NCBI RefSeq assembly: GCF_005870035.1
Contig: NZ_SWJG01000001.1
Coordinates: 1,227,639 to 1,291,638, forward strand
Direction of reading: 5' to 3'
Source: Spirosoma lacussanchae
GTDB lineage: Bacteria; Bacteroidota; Bacteroidia; Cytophagales; Spirosomataceae
DNA: 64,000 nt
Shown: positions 45,117 to 54,956 of the stretch, one piece after another
Layout: each line of letters begins with the position of its first letter
How positions within the stretch are numbered: position 1 is the first letter of the stretch
Notes under the pieces: model-generated
Databases searched by the model: none
Seen by the model: only the letters and a program-made list of their open reading frames with translations
Told to the model about the DNA's origin: nothing
Program-made: the position numbers and the translations under genes

Positions 45117-45770
45117 ATGCAGTCATTCACGGAAGAGAACTATCTGAAGACCATCTATTACCTCGCCACCCGTCAGGAGGGGGAGGTGACAACGAACGCG
45201 CTGGCCGAAATGACGGCCACCCGGGCGGCTTCGGTAACGGATATGCTGCGGAAGCTGGCCGACAAACAGTTGATCCATTACAAGAAATACCAGGGCGTTC
45301 GGCTCACCGAAGAGGGCGAACGGCTGGCGTTGCAGATTATTCGCCGGCATCGGCTCTGGGAGGTGTTTCTGGTCGAAAAGTTGGGTTTTGGCTGGGACGA
45401 AGTCCACGACATTGCCGAAGAGCTTGAGCATGTGCGATCTGAGGAGTTGGTGACACGTTTGGATACGTATCTGGGCTATCCGCAGTTTGACCCGCATGGC
45501 GACCCGATTCCTACCCCGGCTGGTCAAATGCCGGAAACGGGGTACCGGAAACTGTCGGAAGCGGGACCTGGCGATAGCATCCGGCTAATGGGCGTGCTGG
45601 AACACTCGACGGCGTTTCTGCAACACCTCGACCGGTGTAACCTTACGTTGGGGTGTCTGGTAACCATAGCCGAGATCAACGCCTTCGATAAGTCGGTGCT
45701 GGTACAGATTGAAAGCGGCCGACCGGTATTCGTGAGCCACGAAGTCGCCAAAAACCTGCTGGTAAACTGA
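45117..45770 (+). CDS. mntR: DtxR/MntR-family metal-dependent regulator
   Basis: The 217-residue protein has the DtxR organisation: an HTH (EENYLKTIYYLATRQ, ALAEMTATRAASVTDMLRKL), a metal-binding dimerisation domain (LIRRHRLWEVFLVEKLGFGWDEVHDIAEELEH with His and Glu ligands), and a C-terminal FeoA/SH3-like domain (about 140-215). It represses mntH when Mn2+ or Fe2+ is high. The shared operator and overlapping promoters support autoregulation and mntH as target. Confidence 0.9.
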   Translation: MQSFTEENYLKTIYYLATRQEGEVTTNALAEMTATRAASVTDMLRKLADKQLIHYKKYQGVRLTEEGERLALQIIRRHRLWEVFLVEKLGFGWDEVHDIAEELEHVRSEELVTRLDTYLGYPQFDPHGDPIPTPAGQMPETGYRKLSEAGPGDSIRLMGVLEHSTAFLQHLDRCNLTLGCLVTIAEINAFDKSVLVQIESGRPVFVSHEVAKNLLVN

Positions 45771-45906
45771 GGAACCGGTGTGTCCTGCCAATGGGTTTGC
45801 AGGCGTAGGCGCGTGAGGCTACGGACCATGGTGACGGAGGATACGGCCCATACCAACAACAGTGAACAGGACCACAGAACACGTAAACAGACTAGGATAA
45901 CGACCC

Positions 45907-46983
45907 ATGAAATTACTCGACTGGTACATACTGAAGCGTTTTTTGCAGACCTACATCTTCGTGGTGCTGGTCATTGTGCTGGTCGTGGTGATGATCGACT
46001 ATACCGAGAAAGTTGACAACTTTCACAAACACAATGCGCCCGGCAGCAAGATTCTGTTCGACTACTACCTGAACTTCATTCCGTACTGGGCCAACTACAT
46101 CAGTCCGCTGATGGTCTTCATCGCCACCGTATTCCTGACCTCCCGGCTGGCAGCTCGTACCGAAATTATTGCCATCCTTAGTAGCGGGGTCAGCTTTATC
46201 CGGCTGCTGTTCCCCTACGTGCTGGGGGCGTCGGTGCTGGCGGTGCTAACCTATTTCATGGTCAATTACATCATTCCGAAGGCGAACAAAACCCGGATTG
46301 CGTTCGAGGTGGCTTACATCAACGAAGCATATACCTATACCGGTCGGAATGTACACATCAAAATTGCGCCCGACACCTACGCCTACCTCGAAAGCTATAA
46401 CAACCTGAGCAACACCGGCTATAAATTCACCCTGGAGCAGGTGCAGGGAAACCAGCTCCGGCAGAAACTCTCCGCCGACCATATCGAGTGGGACGCCAAG
46501 AAAAAGAAGTGGGCCGTCTACGATTACAAGATCAGAAAGATCGACGGCCTGCGCGAAACCCTGACCCCCGGTACCCGTATCGATACCACGCTGAACCTGA
46601 AACCCGACGACTTTAGCTCCGATTTCAACCTCTACGAAACCCTGACCCTGCCCGAGTTGAACCAGCATATCGACCTGCTTCGCAGCCGGGGGGCTGACGG
46701 CGTTGAGGTATACCTGCTCGAGAAGTACAGCCGCGATACCCGCCCGTTCGCCATCCTGATTTTGACCGTTATCGGCGTGATCATGTCGGCCCGGAAAAGC
46801 CGACGGGGCGTGGGCTGGCAGGTAGCGCTGGGCTTCTTCCTGGCCTTTACGTACCTGCTGTTTTTCATGCTGGCCAAAGGCATCGCCGAATCCGGTAACC
46901 TGAATCCTATTGTGGCGGTCTGGCTTCCGAACGCTATTTTTGCGGCCATCGGCGTCTTGCTGTACAACACAATACCCAGGTAA
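45907..46983 (+). CDS. LptF/LptG (YjgP/YjgQ)-family permease
   Basis: The 358-residue protein has membrane helices at both ends (LDWYILKRFLQTYIFVVLVIVLVVV; SPLMVFIATVFLTSRLAARTEIIAILSSG; LLFPYVLGASVLAVL; a C-terminal group) and a periplasmic beta-jellyroll between. This is the LptF/LptG layout: with LptB they pull lipopolysaccharide from the inner membrane. The LxxRxEIxAILSSG block marks the family. The second partner of the pair is not in this window. It opens the envelope-glycan locus. Confidence 0.9.
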   Translation: MKLLDWYILKRFLQTYIFVVLVIVLVVVMIDYTEKVDNFHKHNAPGSKILFDYYLNFIPYWANYISPLMVFIATVFLTSRLAARTEIIAILSSGVSFIRLLFPYVLGASVLAVLTYFMVNYIIPKANKTRIAFEVAYINEAYTYTGRNVHIKIAPDTYAYLESYNNLSNTGYKFTLEQVQGNQLRQKLSADHIEWDAKKKKWAVYDYKIRKIDGLRETLTPGTRIDTTLNLKPDDFSSDFNLYETLTLPELNQHIDLLRSRGADGVEVYLLEKYSRDTRPFAILILTVIGVIMSARKSRRGVGWQVALGFFLAFTYLLFFMLAKGIAESGNLNPIVAVWLPNAIFAAIGVLLYNTIPR

Positions 46984-46986
46984 ATC

Positions 46987-47057
<71 letters not shown>

Positions 47058-47058
47058 C

Positions 47059-47979
47059 ATGAACAAGCCTTCCCTACCTGATTATCTTCAGCTTCATTTC
47101 ATTGTCCTGATCTGGGGATTCACGGCTATTCTGGGTAAGCTCCTGGCTCCGCTCGACTCGTCGGCGCTGGTCCTGTACCGGACGGGGCTGGCCGTGCTGG
47201 GCATGGGCGCCGTGCTGTGGTTTCGGAACCAGTCGATCGGCGTACCCGCGCGTGATCGCTGGCGGCTGCTGGCAACGGGGGGGATAATTGCGCTCCACTG
47301 GGTTCTGTTTTTCTGGGCTGCGCGCGTGGCGAACGTGTCGGTCTGCCTGGCTGGTATGGCTACCAGTTCTCTCTGGGCCAGTGTGCTGGAGCCGATCCTG
47401 CTGCGTCGGCGGATGCGGGCTATTGAAGTTATTCTTGGCTTCGTGGTCATGGCCGGGCTGTACCTCATCTTCCGGTTTGAGTTCGATAAAGGCATGGGGC
47501 TGGCGCTGGCGGTGTCGTCGGCCATGCTGTCGGCGCTGTTTACGATCATCAACAGTCGATTTACCCAACGGTACGACGCCCTGGTTATCTCCCTCTATGA
47601 GATGATGGGCGCCTTTGTCGGATCGGTCGCGCTGGTGGGGGTGTTTTGGGCTCTGGAACCTGATTCGGCCCTTTTTTTATACCCGACGCGCCCGGCCCAG
47701 TGGCTGTGGCTGCTGGTGCTGTCGCTGGTCTGTACGGTCTATGCGTATTGGGTAGGGGTTCGGCTGTTGCGTAAGTTTTCGCCGTACTTAGCTATCCTGA
47801 CTGTAAATTTGGAGCCAGTCTATGGAATTGTGCTGGCGGTGCTGATTTTTGGCGACGATGAGCGCATGACCCCGGGCTTTTACATCGGTACGCTCGTCAT
47901 ACTGGCGGCTGTGCTGACATACCCGTTTTTAAACAACCGACTGACCAAAGCGCAGACCCACCTGCCTACATCGACTTAA
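47059..47979 (+). CDS. EamA/DMT-family transporter
   Basis: The 306-residue protein has ten predicted hydrophobic segments in the EamA duplicated 5+5 arrangement (LIWGFTAILGKLL at the start; LNLEPVYGIVLAVLIFGDD in repeat 2). It exports or imports a small metabolite or lipid-linked sugar; the substrate is unknown. Its ATG lies at the end of an inverted repeat of ATGATG units. The locus context suggests a role in envelope glycan building, which is inference. Confidence 0.85.
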   Translation: MNKPSLPDYLQLHFIVLIWGFTAILGKLLAPLDSSALVLYRTGLAVLGMGAVLWFRNQSIGVPARDRWRLLATGGIIALHWVLFFWAARVANVSVCLAGMATSSLWASVLEPILLRRRMRAIEVILGFVVMAGLYLIFRFEFDKGMGLALAVSSAMLSALFTIINSRFTQRYDALVISLYEMMGAFVGSVALVGVFWALEPDSALFLYPTRPAQWLWLLVLSLVCTVYAYWVGVRLLRKFSPYLAILTVNLEPVYGIVLAVLIFGDDERMTPGFYIGTLVILAAVLTYPFLNNRLTKAQTHLPTST

Positions 47980-47989
47980 CCGTGTCAAC

Positions 47990-49432
47990 ATGATTCGTTC
48001 CGCACCGTTGCTGCGTCTTGTTACTCTTGTTTTAACTTCTCTGTCGCTGGTGCTGACTGTACCACTGGTGGCTCTTTCCTTCTATAACCATCCATCGCCC
48101 GCCGATGATTACTGCTTCGCTAATACGGCTATGCAGTACGGCTTCTGGGAGGCTCAGCAGTTTTATTACGACGGCTGGAGCGGTCGTTTCTTCCATAATT
48201 TTGTTGTTCACTCCAGTCCGCTGACCATTGGCTGGTATACCGGCTACAAAATATACCCAATTCTGTTGCTGGCGTTGCTGCTGCTGAGTTTCTACGCCCT
48301 GGCGCGGCAGTGGGTGGCCGATAACGCATCGGGCGGCTCGGGGCGGCAAACGGCTTCGCTGGCCCTGGCGGCCGGCCTGTTCGTGGGGTTCATAGCCTCG
48401 CTGGCGGGCTTGCCTGAGTTTATGTACTGGTATGCCGGTATGGCCTGCTACAGCATGTCGGCGGTGTTTTTTCTGGCGCTGCTGGCAACGCTGATTGCGC
48501 ATCAGCGGCAGGGGTTTGGCCTTTCGCCGGGCTATCTGCTGGCCGAGAGCCTGCTCATCGCAGGTATCGTGGGGTCGAGCGAAACGAGTATGGTCATGGT
48601 TATGTCCGTGCTGGGGCTGATTACGCTGGGCGAGCTGATTCAGCGTCGGCGGTTGTCGGCTACGGTGTTAATACTGCTCGGGGTAGGGGCTATTAGCTGT
48701 TATTACCTGATGGCCGCACCCGGCAATGCGGTTCGGATGGCGTCGAATCCCAACAGCAGCAATATTCCGCATACGGTGCTGTCGTCACTCCGGTATGCAG
48801 TGGGGTACCTGTCGCACCAGCTGCTGAAAACGCCACTCTTGCCGCTGTCGCTGCTGTACCTGCCGCTGGCCTGGCAGCTGACAGCCAAACCGCTGCCGGC
48901 TTACCTGAGACTGCATCCGATCTGGGGGCTGCTACACGGTGGCGCAACGGTACTGGTGCTGATTTCGCTGCACTTTTACGGCGTTGGTATTCCGCCCGTT
49001 ACGCGCCTGGTTAATCTGATCAATCTGCTGTTCTGGTTAAGCTGGGGTTACAACCTAACGCTATTGATGGTAGTTTTGCGCCATCGTTTTGCGACCAGCT
49101 TCCCAAAATCATATGCGCAGACGCTGGCTGTGGCCGCGCTGGGCTGGGTGCTGATCGCAACGGGTTTGTGGTCTGTAACGCCAGTAGCCTATGGCGACTG
49201 GCTGAGCGGCCGGGCGGCTCAGTATGACCAGGCTATGCAGCAGCGTTACGCACAATTTGCGCAGACCGATGCTACCAATGGGCAGGTAGCCCCGCTGCCC
49301 GTTTATCCGGCTTCGTTATTTCTGGAAGACGTTAAAAACGACCCCAAACACCTCTGGAACCGGTGCTGGGCCGATTATTATCACAAAAAAACAGTTGTAC
49401 TGACCGATCACTCAACCGAAGCGGTACAATAG
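47990..49432 (+). CDS. DUF6056-like polytopic membrane protein
   Basis: The 480-residue protein has about ten membrane segments. PADDYCF (36-42) and WYTGYKIYPILLLALLLLS match the DUF6056 group, whose members have a conserved Asp pair on the first extracytoplasmic loop like GT-C glycosyltransferases. A short soluble tail follows. It lies 10 nt after the EamA gene and 4 nt before the next polytopic gene, so all three are one transcript. The donor and acceptor are unknown. Confidence 0.7.
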   Translation: MIRSAPLLRLVTLVLTSLSLVLTVPLVALSFYNHPSPADDYCFANTAMQYGFWEAQQFYYDGWSGRFFHNFVVHSSPLTIGWYTGYKIYPILLLALLLLSFYALARQWVADNASGGSGRQTASLALAAGLFVGFIASLAGLPEFMYWYAGMACYSMSAVFFLALLATLIAHQRQGFGLSPGYLLAESLLIAGIVGSSETSMVMVMSVLGLITLGELIQRRRLSATVLILLGVGAISCYYLMAAPGNAVRMASNPNSSNIPHTVLSSLRYAVGYLSHQLLKTPLLPLSLLYLPLAWQLTAKPLPAYLRLHPIWGLLHGGATVLVLISLHFYGVGIPPVTRLVNLINLLFWLSWGYNLTLLMVVLRHRFATSFPKSYAQTLAVAALGWVLIATGLWSVTPVAYGDWLSGRAAQYDQAMQQRYAQFAQTDATNGQVAPLPVYPASLFLEDVKNDPKHLWNRCWADYYHKKTVVLTDHSTEAVQ

Positions 49433-49436
49433 CTTT

Positions 49437-51158
49437 ATGAAATCAACGCTTACTGCTGAACCCCAGATCCTGGCCCCCGATCGATATCGAACACTGGCTC
49501 GTGTTGGCGTTCTCATTCCTGTACTTTGCTTTGCCCTGCTGTTGTGGACCTACGCCGTCAACATCCCCTGGATGGACGATTTCGACGCGTTTTTCCGGTT
49601 CATGATCAACTACGCCGACGGTAAAACCGTGGGCGACAAGATTTACTGGCTGCTGGCGCCCAACAACGAACACCGGATTCTGACGGCCAAGCTGGCCACG
49701 CTGGCCCTGTATAACCTGACGGGCGAAGTCAACTTCCGGTGGCTGATCTTTGTGGCCTACGGGTTTCAGTTCGGCATCTTTGCGATATTCTACCGGGTGT
49801 TTCGGTCCCTGAAACTACCGCTGATTGCCTTTGTGCCCGTTGCGTTTATTTTCTGGCAACCCCAGTACCACCTGACCAGCGTATGGGCCCTGACGGGTTT
49901 GCAGCACGAGGTGTCGATCTTCGAGATTCTGCTGTCAATCTATCTGCTGTCGGCCAATGAGCGCAACCGATTTGGCGCGGCCGTTGGCGTACAGCTGCTG
50001 GCGTCGATGTCGATGGGGAACGGAGTATTTGGCTGGGTGGCGGGCGCTGTTGTGCTGTTCGTTCAGCGGCAGTGGCTCCGGCTGGGTATCTGGCTCGTGA
50101 TGGCAGCTGCGGCTATCAAGTTTTATTTTCACGATTTTCCGGATCTGCAGGGTAACGAAAGCAGTGTCGATTTTTTTCTAAAATATCCGTACCTGGTTTT
50201 CTCGGGCTTCTTTACGTTCTCCGGCGCGCTGATGGACTTCATGCCCGACGCGCCGATTTTCTGGCGGAGTGTGCTGCCCACCCTGTTTGGTCTGGTCATT
50301 ATCCCGATTATGGTATGGCTGCTGTGGCGTATGAACTGGCCGCTCTGGCAGAACAGCCGGGCCCCGATGACGCCCGCCCAGCGCCGACGGTATTTTTTTA
50401 CGGGCTGCTACGCCTTTCTGATGGTCAACGCCGTCATTATCGCGTTTCTGCGCCCGCGAATGGGCTACTGGGTCATGATGGTGAGCAACTACATGATCTA
50501 CCCGGCTGTGCTGACGGTGCTGATCTACCTGAATGGACTGAGCGAGCTGAGTACGACGAAGGTGCCTACCCGCTGGCTGCGCACCGGGCTTGGACTGGGG
50601 CTGGTGGTCTGGACGCTCTCCTATACGGTACACTGGCCCAAAGTGGCTTTCCGGAAACAGATGTTGCTGACGTCGGCCTTCAACCACCGGCTGAACGACA
50701 TTGGTCTGGGCCCCAGCTGGGGGACGCCCTTCGCCGATTTTGCCCGTCAGATCATGCGCGAAACCATGAAACGAGGGCTGTACCATTACCCGGAAGGGTA
50801 TTTTAGCCCTTACGAGACGCAAATACGGCAGGCCGCTGCGGTACCCGCCGAACCAGCCCTGTCGATGCGTCTCAACAAAGGCGGCTACAGCACCCTGGCC
50901 GACTTGCCGCCGGGTAGCCTGCCTGAGCCGATTGGGCAGGGCGCGGTGCTGGTACAGTCGGATCGGCATGTGTTTCTCTTTCCATCCGAATCGCCGTTTA
51001 CGTTCGGCGCGTTTTACCTGAATCGTCCTGTGCAGGAAGTGCAGGGTGAAATCCTGAATGCCACGCTGGCGCCGGGTACCTACCGCGTTGGGGTGCTTGC
51101 CCCGCCGGGCAACGGTCGCCCGATCCGGATTAGTAACCAGCGCCTGTCGTTCCCCTAA
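49437..51158 (+). CDS. Polytopic GT-C-like membrane protein of unknown function
   Basis: The 573-residue protein has about ten membrane segments and a soluble C-terminal part (about 420-573) that ends in a beta-rich domain. NIPWMDDFDAFF (about 40-51) places an Asp-Asp pair in the first loop, as GT-C enzymes do, and PNNEHRILTAKL follows. I do not recognise a named family. It starts 4 nt after the DUF6056-like stop, so a functional pair is likely. Confidence 0.65.
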   Translation: MKSTLTAEPQILAPDRYRTLARVGVLIPVLCFALLLWTYAVNIPWMDDFDAFFRFMINYADGKTVGDKIYWLLAPNNEHRILTAKLATLALYNLTGEVNFRWLIFVAYGFQFGIFAIFYRVFRSLKLPLIAFVPVAFIFWQPQYHLTSVWALTGLQHEVSIFEILLSIYLLSANERNRFGAAVGVQLLASMSMGNGVFGWVAGAVVLFVQRQWLRLGIWLVMAAAAIKFYFHDFPDLQGNESSVDFFLKYPYLVFSGFFTFSGALMDFMPDAPIFWRSVLPTLFGLVIIPIMVWLLWRMNWPLWQNSRAPMTPAQRRRYFFTGCYAFLMVNAVIIAFLRPRMGYWVMMVSNYMIYPAVLTVLIYLNGLSELSTTKVPTRWLRTGLGLGLVVWTLSYTVHWPKVAFRKQMLLTSAFNHRLNDIGLGPSWGTPFADFARQIMRETMKRGLYHYPEGYFSPYETQIRQAAAVPAEPALSMRLNKGGYSTLADLPPGSLPEPIGQGAVLVQSDRHVFLFPSESPFTFGAFYLNRPVQEVQGEILNATLAPGTYRVGVLAPPGNGRPIRISNQRLSFP

Positions 51159-51200
51159 GCAACCGCCTGCGTGCCATTCGCCATTTAGCTGCCATCATTC

Positions 51201-52169
51201 ATGACTACCCAATCCAGTGAGCTTCCCGATCGTATTAATATCGTCATCCCGCTGTTCAACGACTGGCAGGCCCTGAGCCTGTTGCTCGAGCGCATCCGGG
51301 CGGTTGTCGATCCGGCGCTGGTGAGCCGCCTGGCGTTCCTGATCGTCGACGACTGCTCGGCCACGAACTACGAAACCCTGCCGCAGGGCATCGGCCAGTC
51401 GCTATCGGTGCTGCGGTTATACCGCAACGTCGGCCACCAGAAAGCCATAGCACTGGGTCTGTCGCACCTGGCCTCGCTGCCCGATCAATACCCGGCTATC
51501 GTGATGGACTCCGACGGAGAAGACCGGCCCGAAGATATTCCAACGCTGGTGCAGACCGGTGCCGCCCATCCGGGCCGGGTCGTGTTTGCCCACCGCTCCA
51601 AACGACACGAGGGGCTGGTATTTCGGGTGTTTTATGAAGTGTACAAGACCGTTTTCCGAATCCTGACCGGTAAGGTCATTACCTTCGGTAACTTCAGCCT
51701 GATACCGGCCAAACAGCTGCGGAAGCTGGCGCATGTGTCTGAGATCTGGAACAACTACCCCGGTGGGGTTATCCGGTCGCGGCTACCCTATACGGCCGTA
51801 CCGCTGGAGCGGGGGCGCCGACTGGCGGGGGAGTCGAAAATGAACTTTGTCTCGCTCGTGCTGCACGGCCTGAGTGCGGTCTCGGTCCTGATGGATACCA
51901 CGGCCGTTCGGCTGGCGCTGTTCTGCGTCATTATGGCCGGGGCCGCCAGCCTGGGCATTGGTGTGGTGCTGGCGCTCAAGTTCTTTACCAACACGTCGGT
52001 ACCGGGCTGGACCAGCTATCTGGTGTCGTCGTTCCTGATCGTGATCTTACAGGCGTTTCTGATTTCGCTGCTGCTGGTGTTCATCGTGCTGTCGTACCGA
52101 ACCCAGCCGCAGTTCATCCCGGCCCGGCAATTCAGCGATTTTGTTGAGCGGGTCGAGGAAGTTTATTAA
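51201..52169 (+). CDS. GT2-family glycosyltransferase with C-terminal membrane helices
   Basis: The 322-residue protein has a GT-A domain (IVIPLFNDWQALSLLLERI; FLIVDDCSA; MDSDGEDRPEDIPTL) and two C-terminal membrane segments, resembling the polyprenyl-phosphate glycosyltransferase (GtrB/DPM1-like) type. It likely loads a sugar onto a lipid carrier for the polytopic GT-C-like enzymes next to it. It differs from the second GT2 at 53848 in having DSDGED where that one has DADLQD. Confidence 0.88.
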   Translation: MTTQSSELPDRINIVIPLFNDWQALSLLLERIRAVVDPALVSRLAFLIVDDCSATNYETLPQGIGQSLSVLRLYRNVGHQKAIALGLSHLASLPDQYPAIVMDSDGEDRPEDIPTLVQTGAAHPGRVVFAHRSKRHEGLVFRVFYEVYKTVFRILTGKVITFGNFSLIPAKQLRKLAHVSEIWNNYPGGVIRSRLPYTAVPLERGRRLAGESKMNFVSLVLHGLSAVSVLMDTTAVRLALFCVIMAGAASLGIGVVLALKFFTNTSVPGWTSYLVSSFLIVILQAFLISLLLVFIVLSYRTQPQFIPARQFSDFVERVEEVY

Positions 52170-52288
52170 GGTTATTGCGGTATTCGGTTTCCCGGTTTCG
52201 ACTGTCGGTCCGTCGGTACAACCGGCGTCGGACTAGCCGAAACCGATTACTGAAAACCGACTAAAAAGTACCGGATACCACCAAACCA

Positions 52289-53806
52289 ATGCTATTTAAC
52301 TCCGTCCAGTTTTTACTGTTCTTTATTGTTGTCACGCTCAGCTACTTTGGCTTGAAATGGCAGGGGCGGTGGATGTTACTGCTGGTAGCCAGCTGCTACT
52401 TTTATATGGTGCTGAAGCCGCAGTACATCCTGATTCTGCTGCTGACCATCATTATCGATTACATTGCCGGCATCTGGATCGAGAAGACCACCGGTCCGGC
52501 CAAACGCTGGCTGCTGATTATCTCGCTGATTTCGAACCTGGGTATCCTGGCGTTTTTCAAGTACCTCGGCTTTTTCACCGAAAACCTGTCGCTGCTGTTC
52601 GATCAGCTTAGCATGCCGGGGGTGGCGCAGAAAGTGATGGCCATCGGTAACCGGCTGTTCGTGGGCGTGTTGCACCTGTTCGGTGAGAGTGGTGTCTCGT
52701 CGTTCAAAGACAACAAGAGCATTTTACCGGTTGGGCTGTCGTTTCATACGTTTCAGGCCATGAGCTACACCATTGAGGTATACCGGGGCAATCAGAAAGC
52801 CGAGCGGCACTTCGGCATCTACTCGCTCTACGTCATGTTCTACCCGCAGCTGGTGGCTGGCCCGATCGAGCGTCCGCAGAACGTGTTGTGGCAGTTTCAT
52901 AAAACCTTTCCCTTCGACGCCGAGAACGTAAAAGCGGGCCTAATGCAGATGGCATTCGGCCTGTTCAAGAAGGTGGTCATTGCCGACCGGCTGGTCATGA
53001 TGACCGACTACGGCTTCAACGACCCGGGGCAGCACAACGGCCTGACGCTGCTGGTGGCCACGTTTTTCTTTACCTTCCAGATCTACTGCGATTTTTCGGG
53101 CTATTCGGACATGGCCATCGGAGCCGCCCGGGTGATGGGCTTCACGCTGATGGAGAATTTCCGTACGCCCTACATTGCCCAGTCGGTATCGGAGTTCTGG
53201 CGACGCTGGCACATCTCACTCTCGACCTGGTTCCGCGATTACCTCTACATCCCGCTCGGCGGTAACCGGAAGGGCAAGGTGCGGCAGTATATCAACATGA
53301 TGATCGTGTTTCTGGCCAGCGGCCTCTGGCACGGGCCCAACTGGACCTACGTGATCTGGGGCGGTCTTAACGGCCTGTACCAGGTGCTGGCGGTGCTGCG
53401 CGACCGGGTGCTGGAGAGGCTGGGATTTGCGCCCAGGGTATCGACGGCCGAGCGGCTCGAAGCCCCCGTTTCGCCCCTGCGGGTGGTGGGCAACGTGCTG
53501 TTTACCTTCGTGCTGATCATGCTCACCTGGGTATTCTTCCGGGCCCGTACCGTTGGCGATGCGTTCCTGATTCTGCAGCGCATTGCCACCCTCTCGTTCG
53601 ATCAGCCGGTTGGCAGCCCGATGAACGCGACCGAAATGGGGCTCAGCGTGTTTCTGATCGCGTTTCTACTGCTGAAGGAATATTTTTACCTGTACATTCC
53701 TACCCGCAATACGGCTCGCTTCGCCATTCTGTTCGTGCTGATCACCTTTGCTACCTACCTGTTCGGGGTGTTCTCGTCCAACCAGTTCATCTATTTTCAG
53801 TTCTGA
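52289..53806 (+). CDS. MBOAT-family O-acyltransferase
   Basis: The 505-residue protein has about ten membrane segments and the MBOAT blocks VSEFWRRWHISLSTWFRDYL, IPLGGNRKG and ASGLWHGPNWTYVIWGG, with the catalytic His in GLWHG. AlgI and DltB of this family transfer acyl groups across the membrane to polysaccharides. No AlgJ/AlgX-like or DltD-like partner is adjacent, so the acceptor is unknown. The genes on both sides are GT2 enzymes. Confidence 0.93.
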   Translation: MLFNSVQFLLFFIVVTLSYFGLKWQGRWMLLLVASCYFYMVLKPQYILILLLTIIIDYIAGIWIEKTTGPAKRWLLIISLISNLGILAFFKYLGFFTENLSLLFDQLSMPGVAQKVMAIGNRLFVGVLHLFGESGVSSFKDNKSILPVGLSFHTFQAMSYTIEVYRGNQKAERHFGIYSLYVMFYPQLVAGPIERPQNVLWQFHKTFPFDAENVKAGLMQMAFGLFKKVVIADRLVMMTDYGFNDPGQHNGLTLLVATFFFTFQIYCDFSGYSDMAIGAARVMGFTLMENFRTPYIAQSVSEFWRRWHISLSTWFRDYLYIPLGGNRKGKVRQYINMMIVFLASGLWHGPNWTYVIWGGLNGLYQVLAVLRDRVLERLGFAPRVSTAERLEAPVSPLRVVGNVLFTFVLIMLTWVFFRARTVGDAFLILQRIATLSFDQPVGSPMNATEMGLSVFLIAFLLLKEYFYLYIPTRNTARFAILFVLITFATYLFGVFSSNQFIYFQF

Positions 53807-53847
53807 GCCGTTATCTTTAACCAGCGATGCGCCGGTACCTGTAGCCC

Positions 53848-54813
53848 ATGAATGCACATTCCATCTCTGTCATTATTCCCTGTTTTAACGAACAGCAGGT
53901 CATTCGCGAAACATACATGCGCCTGACCCGGGTGATGCAGGCCAACTTCTCGGCCTACGAGCTGCTGTTCGTCAACGATGGCAGTCGGGACTATACCCTG
54001 TCCATCCTGAAAGAGCTTGCCAGCCAGGATGAGCACGTGCATATTATCTCGTTATCGCGCAATTTCGGTCACCAGCCCGCCGTATCGGCCGGTATCGAAA
54101 ACTGCACCGGCGACCTGGCTATCATTATCGATGCTGACCTTCAGGACCCGCCCGAGCTGATTCCGGATATGGTTCGTATGTACGAAGCTGAAGGGTGTAA
54201 CGTGGTGTATGCCGTTCGAAAACAGCGGCAGGGCGAAACCGTCTTTAAACGCGTTACGGCCAAGTGGTTTTACCGCATCATCAACTACCTCTCCGAAGTG
54301 CCGCTGCCGGTCGATACGGGCGATTTTCGACTCATTGACCGGAAGGTGATCGATGCTTTCAACCGGCTTGAAGAACGGAACAAATACATTCGGGGCTTGA
54401 TCAGCTGGGTAGGTTTCAAGCAGGTGCCGATCTATTACGAGCGGGCCGAACGCTTTGCGGGCGAAACCAAGTACCCGCTCTCGAAAATGCTGAAGTTCGC
54501 TCGGACAAGCCTGCTTTATTTCAGCAACAAACCGCTGCGGCTGGCTTCATCGATCGGTATTTTTTCGGTTATCATCGCCCTGTGTCTGACCATGTGGGTG
54601 CTCTACACCACTTTTTTCCTGCCCGACCGGCTGGTACAGGGCTGGTCGTCGACACTGATCGTGGTGATGTTCTTCGGGGGTACGCAGATGCTTACCGTCG
54701 GAATTCTGGGCGAATACCTGGGCAGTATATTCAACGAGATCAAGAAACGGCCGGAATTCATCATCGACGAGAAAGTAAACAGCAAACCGCCAGCCACAAA
54801 CCCACCGGCCTAG
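53848..54813 (+). CDS. GT2-family polyprenyl-phosphate glycosyltransferase (GtrB-like)
   Basis: The 321-residue protein has a GT-A domain (SVIIPCFNEQQVIRETYMRL; LLFVNDGSRD; IIDADLQDPPELIPDMVRMY; DTGDFRLIDRKVIDAF; ERNKYIRGLISWVGFKQ) and two C-terminal membrane helices. These are characteristic of GtrB/ArnC-like enzymes that move a sugar onto polyprenyl phosphate. A TATCTTTA near -7 match lies 29 nt before the ATG. It ends the envelope-glycan locus before a long hairpin. Confidence 0.93.
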   Translation: MNAHSISVIIPCFNEQQVIRETYMRLTRVMQANFSAYELLFVNDGSRDYTLSILKELASQDEHVHIISLSRNFGHQPAVSAGIENCTGDLAIIIDADLQDPPELIPDMVRMYEAEGCNVVYAVRKQRQGETVFKRVTAKWFYRIINYLSEVPLPVDTGDFRLIDRKVIDAFNRLEERNKYIRGLISWVGFKQVPIYYERAERFAGETKYPLSKMLKFARTSLLYFSNKPLRLASSIGIFSVIIALCLTMWVLYTTFFLPDRLVQGWSSTLIVVMFFGGTQMLTVGILGEYLGSIFNEIKKRPEFIIDEKVNSKPPATNPPA

Positions 54814-54827
54814 CCGGTAGCCGTGCC

Positions 54828-54931
54828 GATAACGCAGCCAGAATGGTTCCCAAGCAAACAGCCCCGGCAGGAGCGACATGTACAGGAGGTGATCCGTACG
54901 TACATGTCGCTCCTGCCGGGGCTGCGTTATC
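54828..54931. terminator. Long hairpin with 16S-complementary loop between convergent genes
   Basis: A perfect 24-bp stem (54860-54883 with 54900-54923; the arm begins AGCCCCGGCAGGAGCGAC) has a 16-nt loop. An outer arm GATAACGCAGC (54828-54838) can also pair with GCTGCGTTATC (54921-54931). On the plus strand the loop contains AGGAGGTGATCC, complementary to the 3' end of 16S rRNA. It lies between the GT2 gene and the convergent susD gene. There is no U-run. Confidence 0.7.
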
Positions 54932-54956
54932 TGATCTTTAGCCCCGGTTATCGGTA

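Noticed and set aside
54884..54899. A genuine ribosome-binding site for a gene starting after the hairpin
   Set aside because: No plus-strand open frame with a start follows within a usable distance; the next gene is on the minus strand.
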